A model generated the notes under the pieces. It worked only from the letters and a program-made list of their open reading frames with translations, did no database searches and was not told the origin of the DNA. The position numbers and the translations under genes are program-made. Positions 46,755 to 59,101 of a stretch of DNA of 64,000 nt are shown here, piece by piece. The stretch is from assembly GCA_019787685.1 (NCBI GenBank), contig JAHNUO010000013.1, forward strand, positions 1-64,000. The letters are read 5' to 3'. Source of the DNA: Chiua virens. Its lineage: Eukaryota > Basidiomycota > Agaricomycetes > Boletales > Boletaceae. The number at the start of each line of letters is the position of its first letter. Position 1 is the stretch's first letter.

Positions 46755-49700
46755 TCACATCACCACTGGCGTCTGCATTCCCCGCTCAAACCGTAGCCCT
46801 GATAAAATGACCGTATCACCGTCCTGAGCATACGGCATCGCGCACGACACCTTACTCGAACTTGAAAACTTCCCCTGGTCAACGTCCGCCCATCGCGCAG
46901 GTCCGAGCGTTCCCGCTCTTGACCATTCGCTCCAGTGTATACACGCCCCAAGGCTCGCCCTTCTCCCGACTAGCAAAAGCATTGAACTGCACCCGACCAT
47001 CGGAGTGATCTTCTGACACAAACATCGCCCAATCTGGTGCATCCAGTGTCCCGACCACTGCAAGGTCTTAGAATAAAGACGCGACGACAGGGCATCACTT
47101 GCCTAAAATCAAGTCTTCTCTTCGAATGCCATGACTGTAGCGCATACACATCCAAAATAAGGTCCGCGTGTTGCTTAAACCACATCGTTGGGGCCTCCAA
47201 ACGATCCATGTGCCGGTGGACCGTTTTTTCCACGCACAAATAGGCTGCCGATTTCCCTTGCACCAACGGAAACGTGTACTGTCGTGCGATACGTTCTCTG
47301 AATGATTCACCTCGTTTCCGTCAAAATAAGGCTTACATGACCCAAATACTTACGGATACGATCGATCTCCCCTTGTCTTGAATGTCAAGAACCCGGAAAT
47401 GGCGTCCAGTCCCCGTTGTGCCACGCTCCGTTTTCCGTCCTCTCGCCTTTGTATCTCAAATTTGCCATAGCCATACAGAGACGGCAAGCGACGGAGCGAC
47501 TCCTCGCAACTCTGCAGAGGGTCAATCGCATTTAACAACGTGATGAACTGGCCCTTGGACTTGGAAAGGTAACCAACGGCCCCGAGTTCAACCCGGGTGG
47601 GGGACCATAGAGGAAGCGTCACTGAAAACCAAGACCTTCAGTTGAGCAGCCGTTAACATGTATATACTATGCGTCAAACGGCTCACAGGAACTGTGGAAT
47701 ACGTGATTCGATCCCACAATGGAGCGATAATTTTCCTCGTTTCTCATGTCAACGACCAAGGCAGTGGGTAGAAAGGTGGTTGGCGTGTCTCGATCCTGGA
47801 GTTCCGGCACACAGAATGCTTGCTGCGGGACCTTGATATCCACTGCGGAGGCGCTCGTGGTGACTTGAACTAAAGAACGAACCACCTCGCCATTGTGCAG
47901 GGTTGGTATAGGACTGGTCAATGACACATCCATCATGGAATCCATGCTTCCTTCCTCAGCTTCAGTCGTCATACTCTCAGGGGCAGTCTCGTACAATTCG
48001 TCTGCAGGTGAAGACTCTGTTGGCGTCGTGAATAGTGTTGACCTTGTGTTCATCGGGGGAGGAGTTGAAACTTTCCAGAACCGAGAACTGTGGTGGTCCT
48101 GGAGCATGCAAACATCTTTAAGCAAGGAAACAATGGTCGCAAACGACGGCCGACGATCAGGTTCACGACCCCAGCATGAATGCACTAGATTCGTGATAAT
48201 GTTGGTAACCTCAGCATTACCAGCCAGGACCGGAATTGGAGGCCGCTCATCCTTGTCTACAACAACACCTCAACCTCACCGTATTCGTCATGACATGATG
48301 CACTCACCTAACACAAGCTCTTGGATGGTTCTGTCGTCCAAGGTTGCCCATGGGAGGTTGCCCAGGCCAAGTATCTCGACGCAGCATATTGCAAACGCAG
48401 TACACATCTACAGCGTACCTTGGTGTCCTGTCACCCGACAGCATCTCTGGTGCCCACCATCGAATCGGACCTGACAAAAGCGACGTAAGTACCCATCCGC
48501 GCAGATCTAGTTACCGCCATTCACTCACGCGGCTCGGGCTGTCCACAGGATCGATGCGCCTTCCAACTTGATCTCGCTCTCACCGAAACCGGAGAGAACA
48601 CATTTGCCGCTTTCATCGACTAGCACGTTCGCTGCCTGTCAAAGAATATCAACCACCGAACACGAAAGTGGAATAAATGTAAAAGTACCCTGAGATCCCC
48701 GTGCAAGATCCCACGTCCATGCAGATACATCATCCCTTTGGCAATCTCGTGTATACTCCTCAACAGATCTACACCTACCACTGCCTCCTTTCCCACAGTC
48801 ATCGTCCCCTTCATCCTCGCGTGTTTGAGAGCCGCTGCGAGATCGCGACCACTACAAAACTTGCTCACAAAGAACCACGGCTTATCCCCCATCGTACTAC
48901 TTGCACCACATAACGGCAAGACGTTTGGATGGTCGAGCGCGTTCCATAGTTCAACGTGGCGCACGAATGCGTCCCGAGACACACCATGTGCCAATACCTT
49001 AATAAAAACTGGGATTTTCTTCCAACGACCGAGATACGTGTCCGAAAAGAAGCCCGTGCCAATCTTGCGCGTTCGAGTAACTTCATATCTGTTCGTCATG
49101 CGAATATCAGCCACGAGCGTCAAAAGCAACCGCTAGCATACCTTGTAATCGTCCAGCTTGGCAACTTCGGTGCACTAAAGGCGTCAGCACTCTTGCTGGG
49201 TCTCGCCTCTTCATTCCCCGACTTCTTCGCCACAACGTTCGTCAGCCTCGTCATCGCCTCAATCCCACTCTGCATAAACTTCCTATCGAGCTCGGGATTC
49301 CTCACATCTGCCTTATCCGAAGTGACGGGCACTTCCTTACCCATCTCCACTTCGGCGCCCTGTGCCCAACATACGCCGGAGCGTCTCGGCAGCTTCGGGA
49401 ATTTCTCCTCGCCCGACCTGCAAACAACGAACCATCTCCAGGTCATCGTGTGCATTCAACGCACCCACCAATGTCCCTCGGAGCGCAGCCTCATCCGCAG
49501 CCGCATCCTCAGAATCTTGTGCTCGATGCACTTGCGCAAGTACGTGCATAGGAAGTATGGCATGCGATGGCTCTGCCTCCGTCGTCGTGGTTGTTGCTCT
49601 TGTTATCTGTGTCTTGGTCGCTTCCGCAGCGAACGTGGTTCTGGTCGGTGTGGGTGTGGGTAGTGCAGACGCATTGGCACCCATTTCATCGGGTGTGTGT

Positions 49701-50765
49701 CCTATCGACAGTATCGACGACGTTGGCTCGGTTGAGATTGACCTGCTCGTCGTTGACTGTAGCTGCGACGGCGGTCCATACGCAAGCGGAGGTGTAGCAT
49801 CCGTTGTGAGACCCAGAGCATTTCCACTCGAGAACCCAGCCACCACTTCATCCTTGCCGGGTCTGCATCTGTTGCCCACACATCATTGCATAGTGCTGCA
49901 TGATCTGATGGTCCAATGACAGCAGTGCCTGCACCTCTTGGGAGGATCCGCTTCGACTCCTTCATCATCGAACACACCTCGTGATACGTGCGTATTTGGA
50001 CAGAGATCTATAACATCAAGTCATTTGGCACGCATATCAGCCAACTAAAGTACATGAGACTCACCCCGAATCTCGAACTAGCGTCCGTGATAGCTTCGTT
50101 ACACGATACGAGCTCCCTTGCAATCTCTTCTCTCCTCACATACCGCTTTAAAAAGGGTCGATGTAGCTGCATCTCAAGAAACGTCTGAATCTGAAAGATA
50201 GTTTCAGTTGAGCCAAGGAAGTGCACCTATGTCCCATCTCGACGCACCTGGGCAAGCGCACCACACAATTTTTCAACGGGTTCAGTCAAGGGCCAACGCG
50301 GTCTCCATGCCTGCTTCGTTTATTTCGCAACGAACAGAATAGAGTAACGTGGCACAGCGCTCCGCTAGACGCAAACAAGAAAGACGGTTCGTCTTTTGGC
50401 ATTAACAGGTCAGATGTATATATGCGTGGTGTATATCTCCCGAGACACTCACGTCGACTTTCTGGCATGCGTTCCAAACATTCAACAGTGCCTTGGCAGC
50501 TTCTTCGATACCGGGAAGAGGGGCGAATGAAAGAAGATCGGTCGATACCGATAGCGTTTCCTTGACCACCGGAGCAAGTTCATGGCCGACGTACTTGACT
50601 ATGTATGTAGTTCATGTTTAGTAAAAGTAAACACTTCAGATCTATCCAAAAAACGTACCTGATTCTCTCACTTTGATGAGGGCTTCGCCGACAGGCGACA
50701 ACCTCGTGATGGTCGCAGCCGGCAGAATAGACGTGATCGCCAACGAGACACACTGACTCGTGTTG
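46755..50765 (-). CDS. TKL-type (TKL-ccin-like) protein kinase with helical N-terminus and unknown C-terminal domain
   Basis: The order is: helical N-terminus (VKYVGHELAPVVKETLSVS, DLLSFAPLPGIEEAAKALL, RLAERCATLLYSVRNEI, HRPFLKRYVRREEIARELV), a disordered Thr/Ser linker, a helix with LDRKFMQSGIEAMTRLTN, then the kinase. Kinase landmarks: IGTGFFSDTYLGRW (Gly loop), IPVFIKVL (Lys), LDHPNVLPLCGASS, KPWFFVSKFC, ILHGDLRAANVLVDESGK (catalytic Asp), LSGFGESEIK where DFG should be, APEMLSGD and CWGREPDRRPSF. A C-terminal domain follows (LPLWSPTRVELGAVGYLSK, AAYLCVEKTVHRHMDRLEAP, MWFKQHADLILDVYALQ, GTLDAPDWAMFVSEDHSDGR), which I know only as a companion of such kinases. The N-terminal helices recall adaptor or MLKL-like bundles, but that is inference. 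Frame shifts fall near 49375, 48420 and 47120; one intron has a GC donor near 47097. The start codon is not certain. Confidence 0.72.
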
Positions 50766-50772
50766 ATACACA

Positions 50773-52741
50773 CTACCACATTATGATTTGGTGAAGACGC
50801 ACCTTTTCTGTCCTCTCATGCCGTTCTCGATGTAACTGCTCGTCCAATACATCGACTTGCTTCGGGCTAGCACGGAAAAACATGGATCCATGTTTCACTG
50901 TGTCCTTCTCTTGCGCGTGGGCGCCGACCGGCCTTGAATCCGCGTCTGAACGTTCCATCGTTTCCCATGCCCTGATATCCCTCGCTCGTACCCCCTCCAA
51001 CCCACTGTTCTCGCTGCCCCGCACCGACTGAACGCTGACGCCCATGGCCGAAATCATCACTGTGCCCACGGGAACCGTGGACCAAACCCTTGCTCTGCCG
51101 TCTCACAGCGCTTCCCGAGTTCTTCCTAGGCTGGGCCCAAAAAGTCCTTGAACGAAGTTCCTCGCGTTCCGCTTTCTCAATTCCAATACCAAGCGAGGAC
51201 AAGGAGGGAAAGTGCTCGTGTGTGACTGGGACGGGGTCAACAGGAACGATTGTGACTGGAACTGCGATGGACCAGACATGCACGATGTGTACGAGACTGA
51301 CGAATGCGTAGACGCATCACTAAGTCGACGATTGCGTCCGTGAATATACTCGTAACGCTGTCCGTCACGGTCAGGCTCCTGACGCTGTACAGATATCTGT
51401 GCGAATACGGTTAGTCAACTGACAAGATCCGCAGTAAACAAAGACGCGTCTACTTACTGAGCCATCCGGCAACCTACTCGCGTTTCCGTGCAAGTGGATG
51501 TGAGACGATTCGGCGGCGCATCAGATCATCGGATATATTCTGGATACCAAAACTCTCGTTGACCGGTGGCGGTATGGGTACGGGGGCAGTCCGAGGAACA
51601 GGAATTCCTTCCACCTCGTAGCTAGTATTCGTATTCAATGGAATATGAATAAATTTAGGTTCCGGTGGGTCCGTGTAACCTGCATCCACGCCAACGGCAC
51701 CGTCAAACGAGGCACGAATTTCCTCGTCCAAAAACGCGCTAGCACCGCCCCCGCTACGGTCAAAGGACTCTAAACGAGACGAGAGAGTCCCATGACCGGG
51801 TTGCAGAGATCTTGTTACACCGTCGAGGTCCTCGCCGCCTGTGATATAGGCGGCACAAAGATCACATGTAGCCCGAGACTGCTCTACGGCATTATCCCAA
51901 TCCTCGACCCAGGCACCTAGTCCGCCCCACCAGCGGTGTGGGGCTTCATTCAGAGGGGTCGAGTCGCCCTTAACCGCAGATTGCGCATCCTGGACAGATG
52001 AGTGACCAACGAGAGTTGGACTACCACGAGCAGTGTGCGGTCGCGATTCAGCGGATAATGAGATATGTCTGCAGCGATGGCTGTCTGGAGGTGACGAAGT
52101 GACGACTTGTGCAGTATACGGGCTTCCAAACGACTGCTGGATGAGAGATTGGGTGCGAGTGTAGTGAGAAGGAGAAGGTATCGCTTGTAGAGGCGAGCTT
52201 TGAGGAGGGAGGAAGTGCGGTTGATTAGGGTGGTATGGTGAACGGAGAAGATGAGATTGCGAATGCGAATGGATCTGTGGTACACGGGAAGTTGAAAATG
52301 TTCATACAAGCCCAGCGGAGAAAAACGTACACTGTGGATTGAGGCGGGCGAGCCTTGCATCGGACCGTTGGAGGGTGAGATGGGACGTGGGCTGTGCGAC
52401 CCAGGGGATTGAGACGGACCTACAAGGGGAGACGAAGGACGAGGAGAGGAAGTTGAAAAGGGGATTCCTTGAGTAAATGGACTGCTAATGGGACTAGGAT
52501 GTCGTGCATAAGAAGCGCGAGGACGAGTGACACCAGATGATGGCCGGGGTGAGGTTAATCCTGGTTCGAGACACTCTCTGAGCGAGGAGAGGGTATCGGA
52601 CATCTCACCAACAGGCGAGTCCCGTAGGGAAGGAGAAAACGGGTTGGGAGAAGGGTTTAGAGGGGAAGGAAGACGAGGAGAAGAGCTCTGATAGGACGCC
52701 ACGCTCGACGGGCGCGGCGAGCGCATGGATGAAACAGACAT
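50773..52741 (-). CDS. Ser/Pro-rich protein with C-terminal coiled-coil, unknown function
   Basis: ATG at 52741 begins MSVSSMRSPRPSSVASY, followed by about 170 residues of Ser/Pro-rich low complexity. After one or two introns a more ordered part reads LNEAPHRWWGGLGAWVEDWD then VEQSRATCDLCAAYITGGED, and then DPPEPKFIHIPLNTNTSYEV. The next exon starts ISVQRQEPDRDGQRYEYIHG then RNRRLSDASTHSSVSYT, and the last part is a charged coiled coil (QVDVLDEQLHRERHERTEK). Between these parts the reading frame changes near 51270 and 51050 without clear introns. The gene ends abruptly next to the kinase, so its true C-terminus may be missing, or the two models may be one gene. I could not find an in-phase splice that joins them. 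Confidence 0.5.
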
Positions 52742-53812
52742 GGTCGTGTAGTGAACCTAAGAGCTGTCTGAGAGACGTGTTAAGTGAAGAGAATACCAAC
52801 TATCTCCTACCAGTATTTATTCGTCAAGGAATACACAAACGTTGGCGGCCGAAGCAGTATGACTCGGACGTAGCCTAAATAATACTTTGAGCCTGTAGGC
52901 CGATCAATCAAGCGCTTGCCCATATTCGAGCCCGAGCACCAACACTAATAATTCTACGTTAGTACAGGACATGGGGCCACAGCAAGCTCACCCAGCACAA
53001 CCTGCAGCTCGGTGGCAGGTTCGGTTTGGAGTTTTTCCATACATGTGATGCCATGCAAAATACCTAGCAATTGATTAGAATGGAATATGACCACTACTTT
53101 GTGCTTCAACTTGAATGGAATGCTGCCAGCTCACCTGATCAACACTGTTCCGTGAGGCGGATCTCACAAACCACGCGTCCAAAACAAACAGGAAGACACT
53201 TTCCCGTACTGGCGGCCCTTGTATGTCCTCAACCAATAACAACCACTCTTGATTCTATACATATTAGCCCAGTATGAAGCATCGAGTATCGATATTTGGG
53301 CATACCGGGTCCATCGTGATATTCGTGGAACATTTCTGGCGCCAGTGTTCTCCATTCGTCTGAATTAGTCACCGACAATATGACCAGTTCAAGGTACAAC
53401 CCTCTCTACCTTTGTGCATCATGCAAGCTTCAAGCTCCACCCTCCAGCGTCTTCTAGAACAAAGCCAAACGCATGTTCTGTCGCGATTGAACTACCCATC
53501 ATATTGTGGTTAACGTGTACCTTTTAAATTTTAGGTTGTGGCTTTCAATATGATCGAGTCCTCTTGAGAGTTCCTGCCACTAAATGAGTTGTTTGTCCGA
53601 GTTTGTGTGAGCGGCAGGCTATCTGTCGGAATGACGTTACATAACAGCTGACAATCGTCCTCTTCGCACAGCGTCGGTGCATGCAATGTTCACAGAACCA
53701 TCGGTGTGGGCGTGCCTTCAGTTTTTTCAACAGCTGCGCTAATACCATTATATCCCACATTCTACTATTATAATACAGTGTACTTTCCAGAAAATCCGCC
53801 AATTTGGATACA
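52742..53812. other. Intergenic, no gene recognised
   Basis: Between the start of the Ser/Pro-rich gene and the 3' end of the PRPF6 pseudogene. Short frames only. Confidence 0.4.
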
Positions 53813-55177
53813 TTAGTGCAATGGCTCTGCTACCAGTTCCCAGTATCTCCTTCGTGCACTTACCCAAGTTTGCATCGTCATTTACGACCGGCTGCCATAC
53901 CAGTTCCATGATACGGCTCAGCAGCGATGGATTGCTTGATCTCCTCCTCAACGTGCTCCTAGTCCCCTTAATCACGATCCCGCTCCGTCGAACCGATCGA
54001 GAGAACCATTGTCACGCATTCTCCACCATACGCTCCGCCCAGAACAATCTCGCGACTGTACACGTTACTATTGCACTGTCGTTGGACCTTTTCAGCGCAT
54101 CTACCGACTGTGATCTGCGCGCCGGAACCATGGTTCGGCCCAGATGGCCATCGACCACAGAAGACCCGAAGTTGGTCACTCTTGTAGCTCACGCAATATC
54201 ATTGCTCTGGCATGTGCAGGCACCCGCTGATCGCTCTTCCACACCGATGGCTTCAGCCCATAAGATCTCATTGTCAGGATTGACAACCGTTCAATTCTTC
54301 CAGCTTGCTTGCAAGAACCAAAGCGCGACCTCCTTTAGACACTCCTTCATCCCTGCTGCATACGAAGCACGGGTAGCCGTACACCTGGTCAAGTTTCATC
54401 GACTAGAATTTCACCTCGTGCCTGACTCATCTGCGAGTTTCAAAACCGCCAGACTAAATGACCGACATCATATACATCATTCTGCAGAAATAGGTGATAC
54501 CTATACCTGTTGCTGTCTCGAGTCTAATGAACTCTCGTATTGCGTATTGCTTTGTCACCCAAGATGATACTATCGGGAACGACAAGTTCTTTCATCCATT
54601 CTTCGTTTCTTTCGGGTGAGATGACCTACTTCCGATATATTTTCCCATTCCTGATCAGTGACAACAGAATGACCACGTTTCAGATCGGCACTGCCCATAA
54701 AAGAAAACAATATCTCAGTAAAACACGAACGGACACCTCAACGAAACAGTAAGCTCACGCGTGCACGCCCGTCACCGTGAGTCCATACTCTGATCGACTG
54801 CCTTGTATATCCTGTCTGCTTCTTCATCATCTTGCTCGTAGTAGCTCGTACCCGTAAAGAGGCCGAATTAATTCTCTGGGTCTTCGAATCGCTCAGGATT
54901 GACATCGTGCTCTTCGCCACGTCTGGCTTGCGCTTCCCTGTAACATGCAACGGTCAACTAAATGTCGTGGTAAGTCGAAAACGAATTGTGGATGGCCCTT
55001 CTCTGGCGAGGCCAATATCTGAACGCATTGCAAAACCAGACGCACTGCTAGGAATCTCGTCAAATGCATGTTTTGTCCGAGATAACCGTGATACTCACCC
55101 ACGACCACGATCGGCGGCATATGATGCTGGCACGGGAATAGACAAAATGCCAGCTTGTCTTTCAAGTTGTTCTTGTC
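53813..55177 (-). pseudogene. Decayed, internally deleted copy of splicing factor PRPF6/Prp1 (Prp6)
   Basis: On the minus strand, pieces of Prp6 appear in the correct order: FLSIPVPASY-like start and SGFAMRSDIGLAREGPST, REAQARRGEE, FGLFTG, EQDDEEADRIYKAVDQSMDS, ADLKRGHSVVTDQEWENI, VGHLTRKKRRMDERT, YESSLDSRQQQ, QARGEIL and KLDQV. Then it jumps to the C-terminal HAT region: RASYAAGMKE, VNPDNEILWAEAIGVEERSA, SGLLWSMAIWAEP, SNDSAIVTCTVARLFWAERM, EEIKQSIAAEPYHG, DDANLGKCTKEIL and ELVAEPLH with TAA at 53813-53815. Roughly half of the normal ~900 residues, most of the HAT repeats, is missing. The reading frame is broken by TAA in place of a Glu codon (near 54870), by a TGA after MDSR that fits a C-to-T change in CGA, and by several shifts. 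Introns are kept, so this is a duplicated genomic copy, not a retrocopy. An intact essential copy should exist elsewhere. Confidence 0.85.
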
Positions 55178-55540
55178 AGATTCCATGGTTGATGCCGTTG
55201 CACAACAATAGTTGGAGTAGGAGTCACCACAGCATCGTGCTGACATAGTGCAGTTGCTGTTACAATACCGGCAGAATCACCTCGGATCACTCATTGCCTC
55301 TATGTATGTAGATAGCTTGAAAAATGAAAGACTCGCAATGTGTGTGGACGATGATACTCGCCAAGTTTATTTATTTATTTATTCACCAAAATTTTCAATA
55401 AAACGTCACATGTTACAAAGGCATTAATCTCATAATAGTGGTCTTGAAGTTGTCAAACATCAGTCTCGAGCAAAAGTACGAGGAAAGAAATAAAGTACTT
55501 GCATGTATCATTTTCTTCCGCGATCCCCGACTCATCCGAG
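55178..55540. other. Intergenic, no gene recognised
   Basis: Short spacer between the PRPF6 pseudogene and the BTB gene; contains a TTTA repeat (TTTATTTATTTATTTATT) at about 55367-55382. Confidence 0.45.
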
Positions 55541-56675
55541 TTATTCGCCCTCGAGGTGGAACAGCGCGCCCAGCTGTTCCCAAATCTTCCTTCGCACTAC
55601 TGGAATTATAAACTTTGCCTCCTCCACACACTGATCGGCAAAATTCAGCCCCGCCCAATTTAGCAAAATCGAAAGTTTTTAGCAGTGCGAGAGGGTCCGC
55701 AGACTGAGAGCACCTATCGGCCACGTTCTGCCACACTTTCATTCCTCCGTCGCAAAAGAAAAGGTCAGAGTCCATAAATTCGTCCGGTACAGGGCCAGGA
55801 TCGATGTCATGTTTCTCTCCTGTCAGCCCATATCCATGACGAAAGATAGCTTTTCGGAATGCTGCCCTTCCATAAAGAAGGCAACGAAAATCTTCTGTGT
55901 CAAGTAGTCCCCACCTTGCGTTACGTTTAGTTGTACTCAAGTAGGATGGGTTTGCACGGTTCTTCTCCCAATCATCGGAGATTTCAAGACGCGACAGATG
56001 ATAAAATGCAGCAGGCAGAATACGTGGGATCTCGAAACGACGAGCAAGGCGGATGGCAGATGCAGGCTCGGGGAAGTAGTCATCGAGAAGACGGCGGGGT
56101 GGGGGGCCGGTTACAGGGTTCATTTTAAATTTACGATGGCCGAGTTCCGTTTCCATCGTCTCGACAGCTTTCTCCAGTTTATCCCACTCGTGTAGCGTCT
56201 GCGGCCAGTCAGATTCAAGATGGGCCCGGACCTCGGTATCCATGCGATCGATCCCATATTTCCTCGATAATTCGAGGAAAGAGGTTATTACTTCAAAGGT
56301 AGGGTAGGCGTCATGAGGCGTCCATGGCAAGGAGCTAAAGTACTCGGATCAGTATTACCTTCAAGTGCGATAGCCAGGAGATCACCTCTGATAATACAGA
56401 ATTTTGAGGATAAGTGCAAGGTGATCGGCATCATCCATCATGCGGATCAGTGGTACTCCGTCGTACACGTGATCACCTGTGCCACCTGATGGCGTGCAGA
56501 AGTCGAACATATCGGCGAAGACAGGAGAATGGCTGCATAGAACTGATTTATGAACACGGAAGAGCAATCCAGATTTGCCTGCCCGTGGAGCCAGAAGGAC
56601 AACATTCCCGTCATTGAAGTAAAGGGTGCCGTGTCGTTGCCTCTCCCCGAGCTCGCGGTCCGAGTCGTCGTTCAT
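55541..56675 (-). CDS. BTB/POZ domain protein
   Basis: ATG at 56675. The BTB fold begins FNDGNVVLLAPRAGKSGLLF, RVHKSVLCSHSPVFADMFDF and continues VPLIRMMDDADHLALILKIL. After an intron the second part reads FEVITSFLELSRKYGIDRMD, HLESDWPQ, EPASAIRLARRFEIPRILPA, AAFYHLSRLEI and DTEDFRCLLYGRAAFRKAIF. This is the standard two-part layout of the many agaricomycete BTB proteins. The C-terminus changes frame near 55640 (two bases short); the other frame gives VEEAKFIIPVVRRKIWEQLG then ALFHLEGE and a TAA at 55541-55543, which fits family ends better than the alternative that runs to 55413. BTB proteins commonly bind each other or Cul3 ligases; the role here is unknown. Confidence 0.8.
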
Positions 56676-56909
56676 GGTTATTGGAAAAAGTAGGCTTCGT
56701 GAGAACTTCTAGGTAAATGTGGGTCCAGGAAATTTACGCACAGCCACCGTCGGTGCATGAGCCCGCATTTCACCAAGGACGGCTCGAACGGAGCACGCGT
56801 CAGCGCGCCGCCAAAAAAGAAAAGATACAATAACGTATGTATTTATTGTGGAACTGTAAAACTGTAGAAGCGAACACTCTAATTCGAGTCGCCTCAAGTC
56901 ACCTAATAG

Positions 56910-58554
56910 CTACATGATATCTATGACTGTAGCATCTACGAAACCGTGCAACCGCCAGTTATACCCGTTCTTAATGTAACAAAACCTCCCAAAGACACCG
57001 TCAAAGGCGAGCATCGAGAAACATGGTGGGTGATCCTTATGGATCCATCGAGGCGTCAACCCCTGGCCGACAACAGCGACACACCGATCCCCAATGGCAT
57101 CGACGGTGAATTTCGTGAGGCATGGGGTATTCGACGATTGGTCTCCAGCAGGGCTCCTGCAAAACCCTCTCGCATGACCGTCGTCCGAGGCCTCAATGTG
57201 GTATCCATAGGGGAACATAAAAGGGTCGTACATCCCACCCACGACTGTGAAGACATCATTTACATCGACAGAGATAGGAAGGACATCGCTGGAGTGGGGT
57301 TTCGGCAACGTGAAATCGACAGAAGAAAAGTGTACGCAGTTACGCTGGGAAATGAGTCGTAAAAATCTCAGGCTTGTGGACTCGGTTACGGGATTGATGA
57401 TGGAGTTTCGAATTAGAGCGAGATTGGCGAAGCAGTTAGGTCGGGTGCCCTCGTGGGTGAGACGAAGAGTACATGCCCCGTTGCTACCTGGCTGAGGATC
57501 CGCGGGAGGTGCGAAAACTTGTATGAGAGTAGAAGGGTTATGTAGATCCAGAGGACGATGGGAGACGACAAGAATGTATGTGCTCGTCAGTAAAACTTTC
57601 AGGGGTGTTATGAAAGACATGTCCACCTGAAATTCATCCTTCGTCTTTAATAATTGATGACTAGCCATGAATCGCGATACTTACGAGGTCAGAGTCAAAT
57701 CGAGGAAATTGATAAAATATTTTAGTTCTTGTGTCGAAAACCAAATGCTGACCCATGATATACAAAAAGGGCGCTTTGCCACCGACGAAGCAAGCGGACT
57801 GTCCAACGTAAGTTGAAGGAATATCGAGCGTGAGCGACTGTGAAAGATGCCCAGTTTCTTCGTGCATTTTGAATTCTAGGAGCTTCCTAAAGATAGACCG
57901 CGAATGTGAGTGCTCAGCGCTCAGCCGTCAGAAACATGACATCAACTGCGTACCAAGGTACACGCCATTCTCCACCAGGATCACGGAATACGACATAGAC
58001 CAAAAATCCCTCGGACGACACAATGGAACAGATATCCCAGGATGTGATCATTCCAGAACACTCCCAGACAACTTGGCGAGTGCGTGTCTCAATGTCATGG
58101 AATATGATTTGCTTGTATGACTCGAAAGTGACGAGCCACCTGCCGCCAATAATTCTCGGAGGTCCCAACGGGGACCCTGCAAGGCGTATCTGCGTAGTTG
58201 AAATGGCCTGAATGGGTTGCGTGGTCCAAAATTCTGCCAATCGTTCCGACCGTAGCAAGGTTTGCTCAAGAAAACGGACAGGTTGGGAAGGAAATGGACC
58301 AGAGGGGCGAGGTAAACGGGCGGCCGTGTAAATTGACCTCCATACTACTGGGTCATAGGTAATGTCGTGGAATAGCCTTGAAACCTAATGAACCAACATT
58401 ACAAACGTCAGACCAACACATCTGGAGCACATGTTCAGTCTCTCACCAATCGTAACCGCACAACATCCCGTGGACCAAGGAAGCACAAAACGCGCCCAAC
58501 AAGCTCTATAGGGAGAGAAGTGAAGAGAGGTTGAGGTTGTAAGTCGCACGACAT
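56910..58554 (-). CDS. F-box protein
   Basis: ATG at 58554. The F-box is at the N-terminus: LFTSLPIELVGRVLCFLGPR then DVVRLRL, continuing after a 62 bp intron with VSRLFHDITYDPVVWRSIYT. The rest (over 400 residues) reads as repeated short beta-strand blocks (RIIGGRWLVTFESYKQIIFH, DIETRTRQVVWECSG, FLVYVVFRDPGGEWRVPWYA, FVGGKAPFLYIMGQHLVFDT, DRCVAVVGQGLTPRWI), suggesting a beta-propeller-like substrate-binding part. It ends HGFVDATVIDIM with TAG at 56910-56912. F-box proteins link substrates to SCF ubiquitin ligases. Such genes are numerous in agaricomycetes and specificity cannot be inferred. Confidence 0.78.
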
Positions 58555-59101
58555 CGAAATTGACGAAATCCTCAGAAGTATGGAAGACACCCAACCTTTA
58601 TGTGTGTTCGGTTCAAGCAGGAGTTAGTCAACTGGTCAACGTAACCTCGCTAGAGTCGCTACACACGTCAAAGGCCATCACACCGGGTAGCGGCCTCGGA
58701 CTTGGAGCCCGACAGAGTAACGTGTCTACTTTGGTAATGTAACATTCTTCAACCCCTGCGCTTGGTCTGTAACTTGGTGATGGTGACCCCGATAAGTCAA
58801 GTGGTTATCACTGAGCAAACTTCAAACCATGAACTCGAGGACGGCTAGCTTTTGAAATCTGGGCAGTGGTTTGGGAAGAACTTTTGATCAAGCACCAAGT
58901 TGGCAGGAAATTCCCACCCGCGCGGGCCGCAACTTTGTCAATATTGTCAATGTCGCCTTGAAGTTTTTGTCTTCTATATAGTCGTCTCTGCAAGTTCTAG
59001 AGTGCTGGAGTATTCTATTTTCCATTCGAATTCCGTAACAAGACTCACAAGCAGCAGCATTTCACCCTCCTGCTAATTAGTTCAAGGCCGGCTTTTTTGG
59101 T
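58555..59101. other. Intergenic, no gene recognised
   Basis: Upstream of the F-box gene. No supported frame or repeat. Confidence 0.4.

Noticed and set aside
53821..54567. 248-codon open frame on the plus strand
   Set aside because: It is antisense to the PRPF6 pseudogene; the minus strand carries ordered Prp6 blocks.
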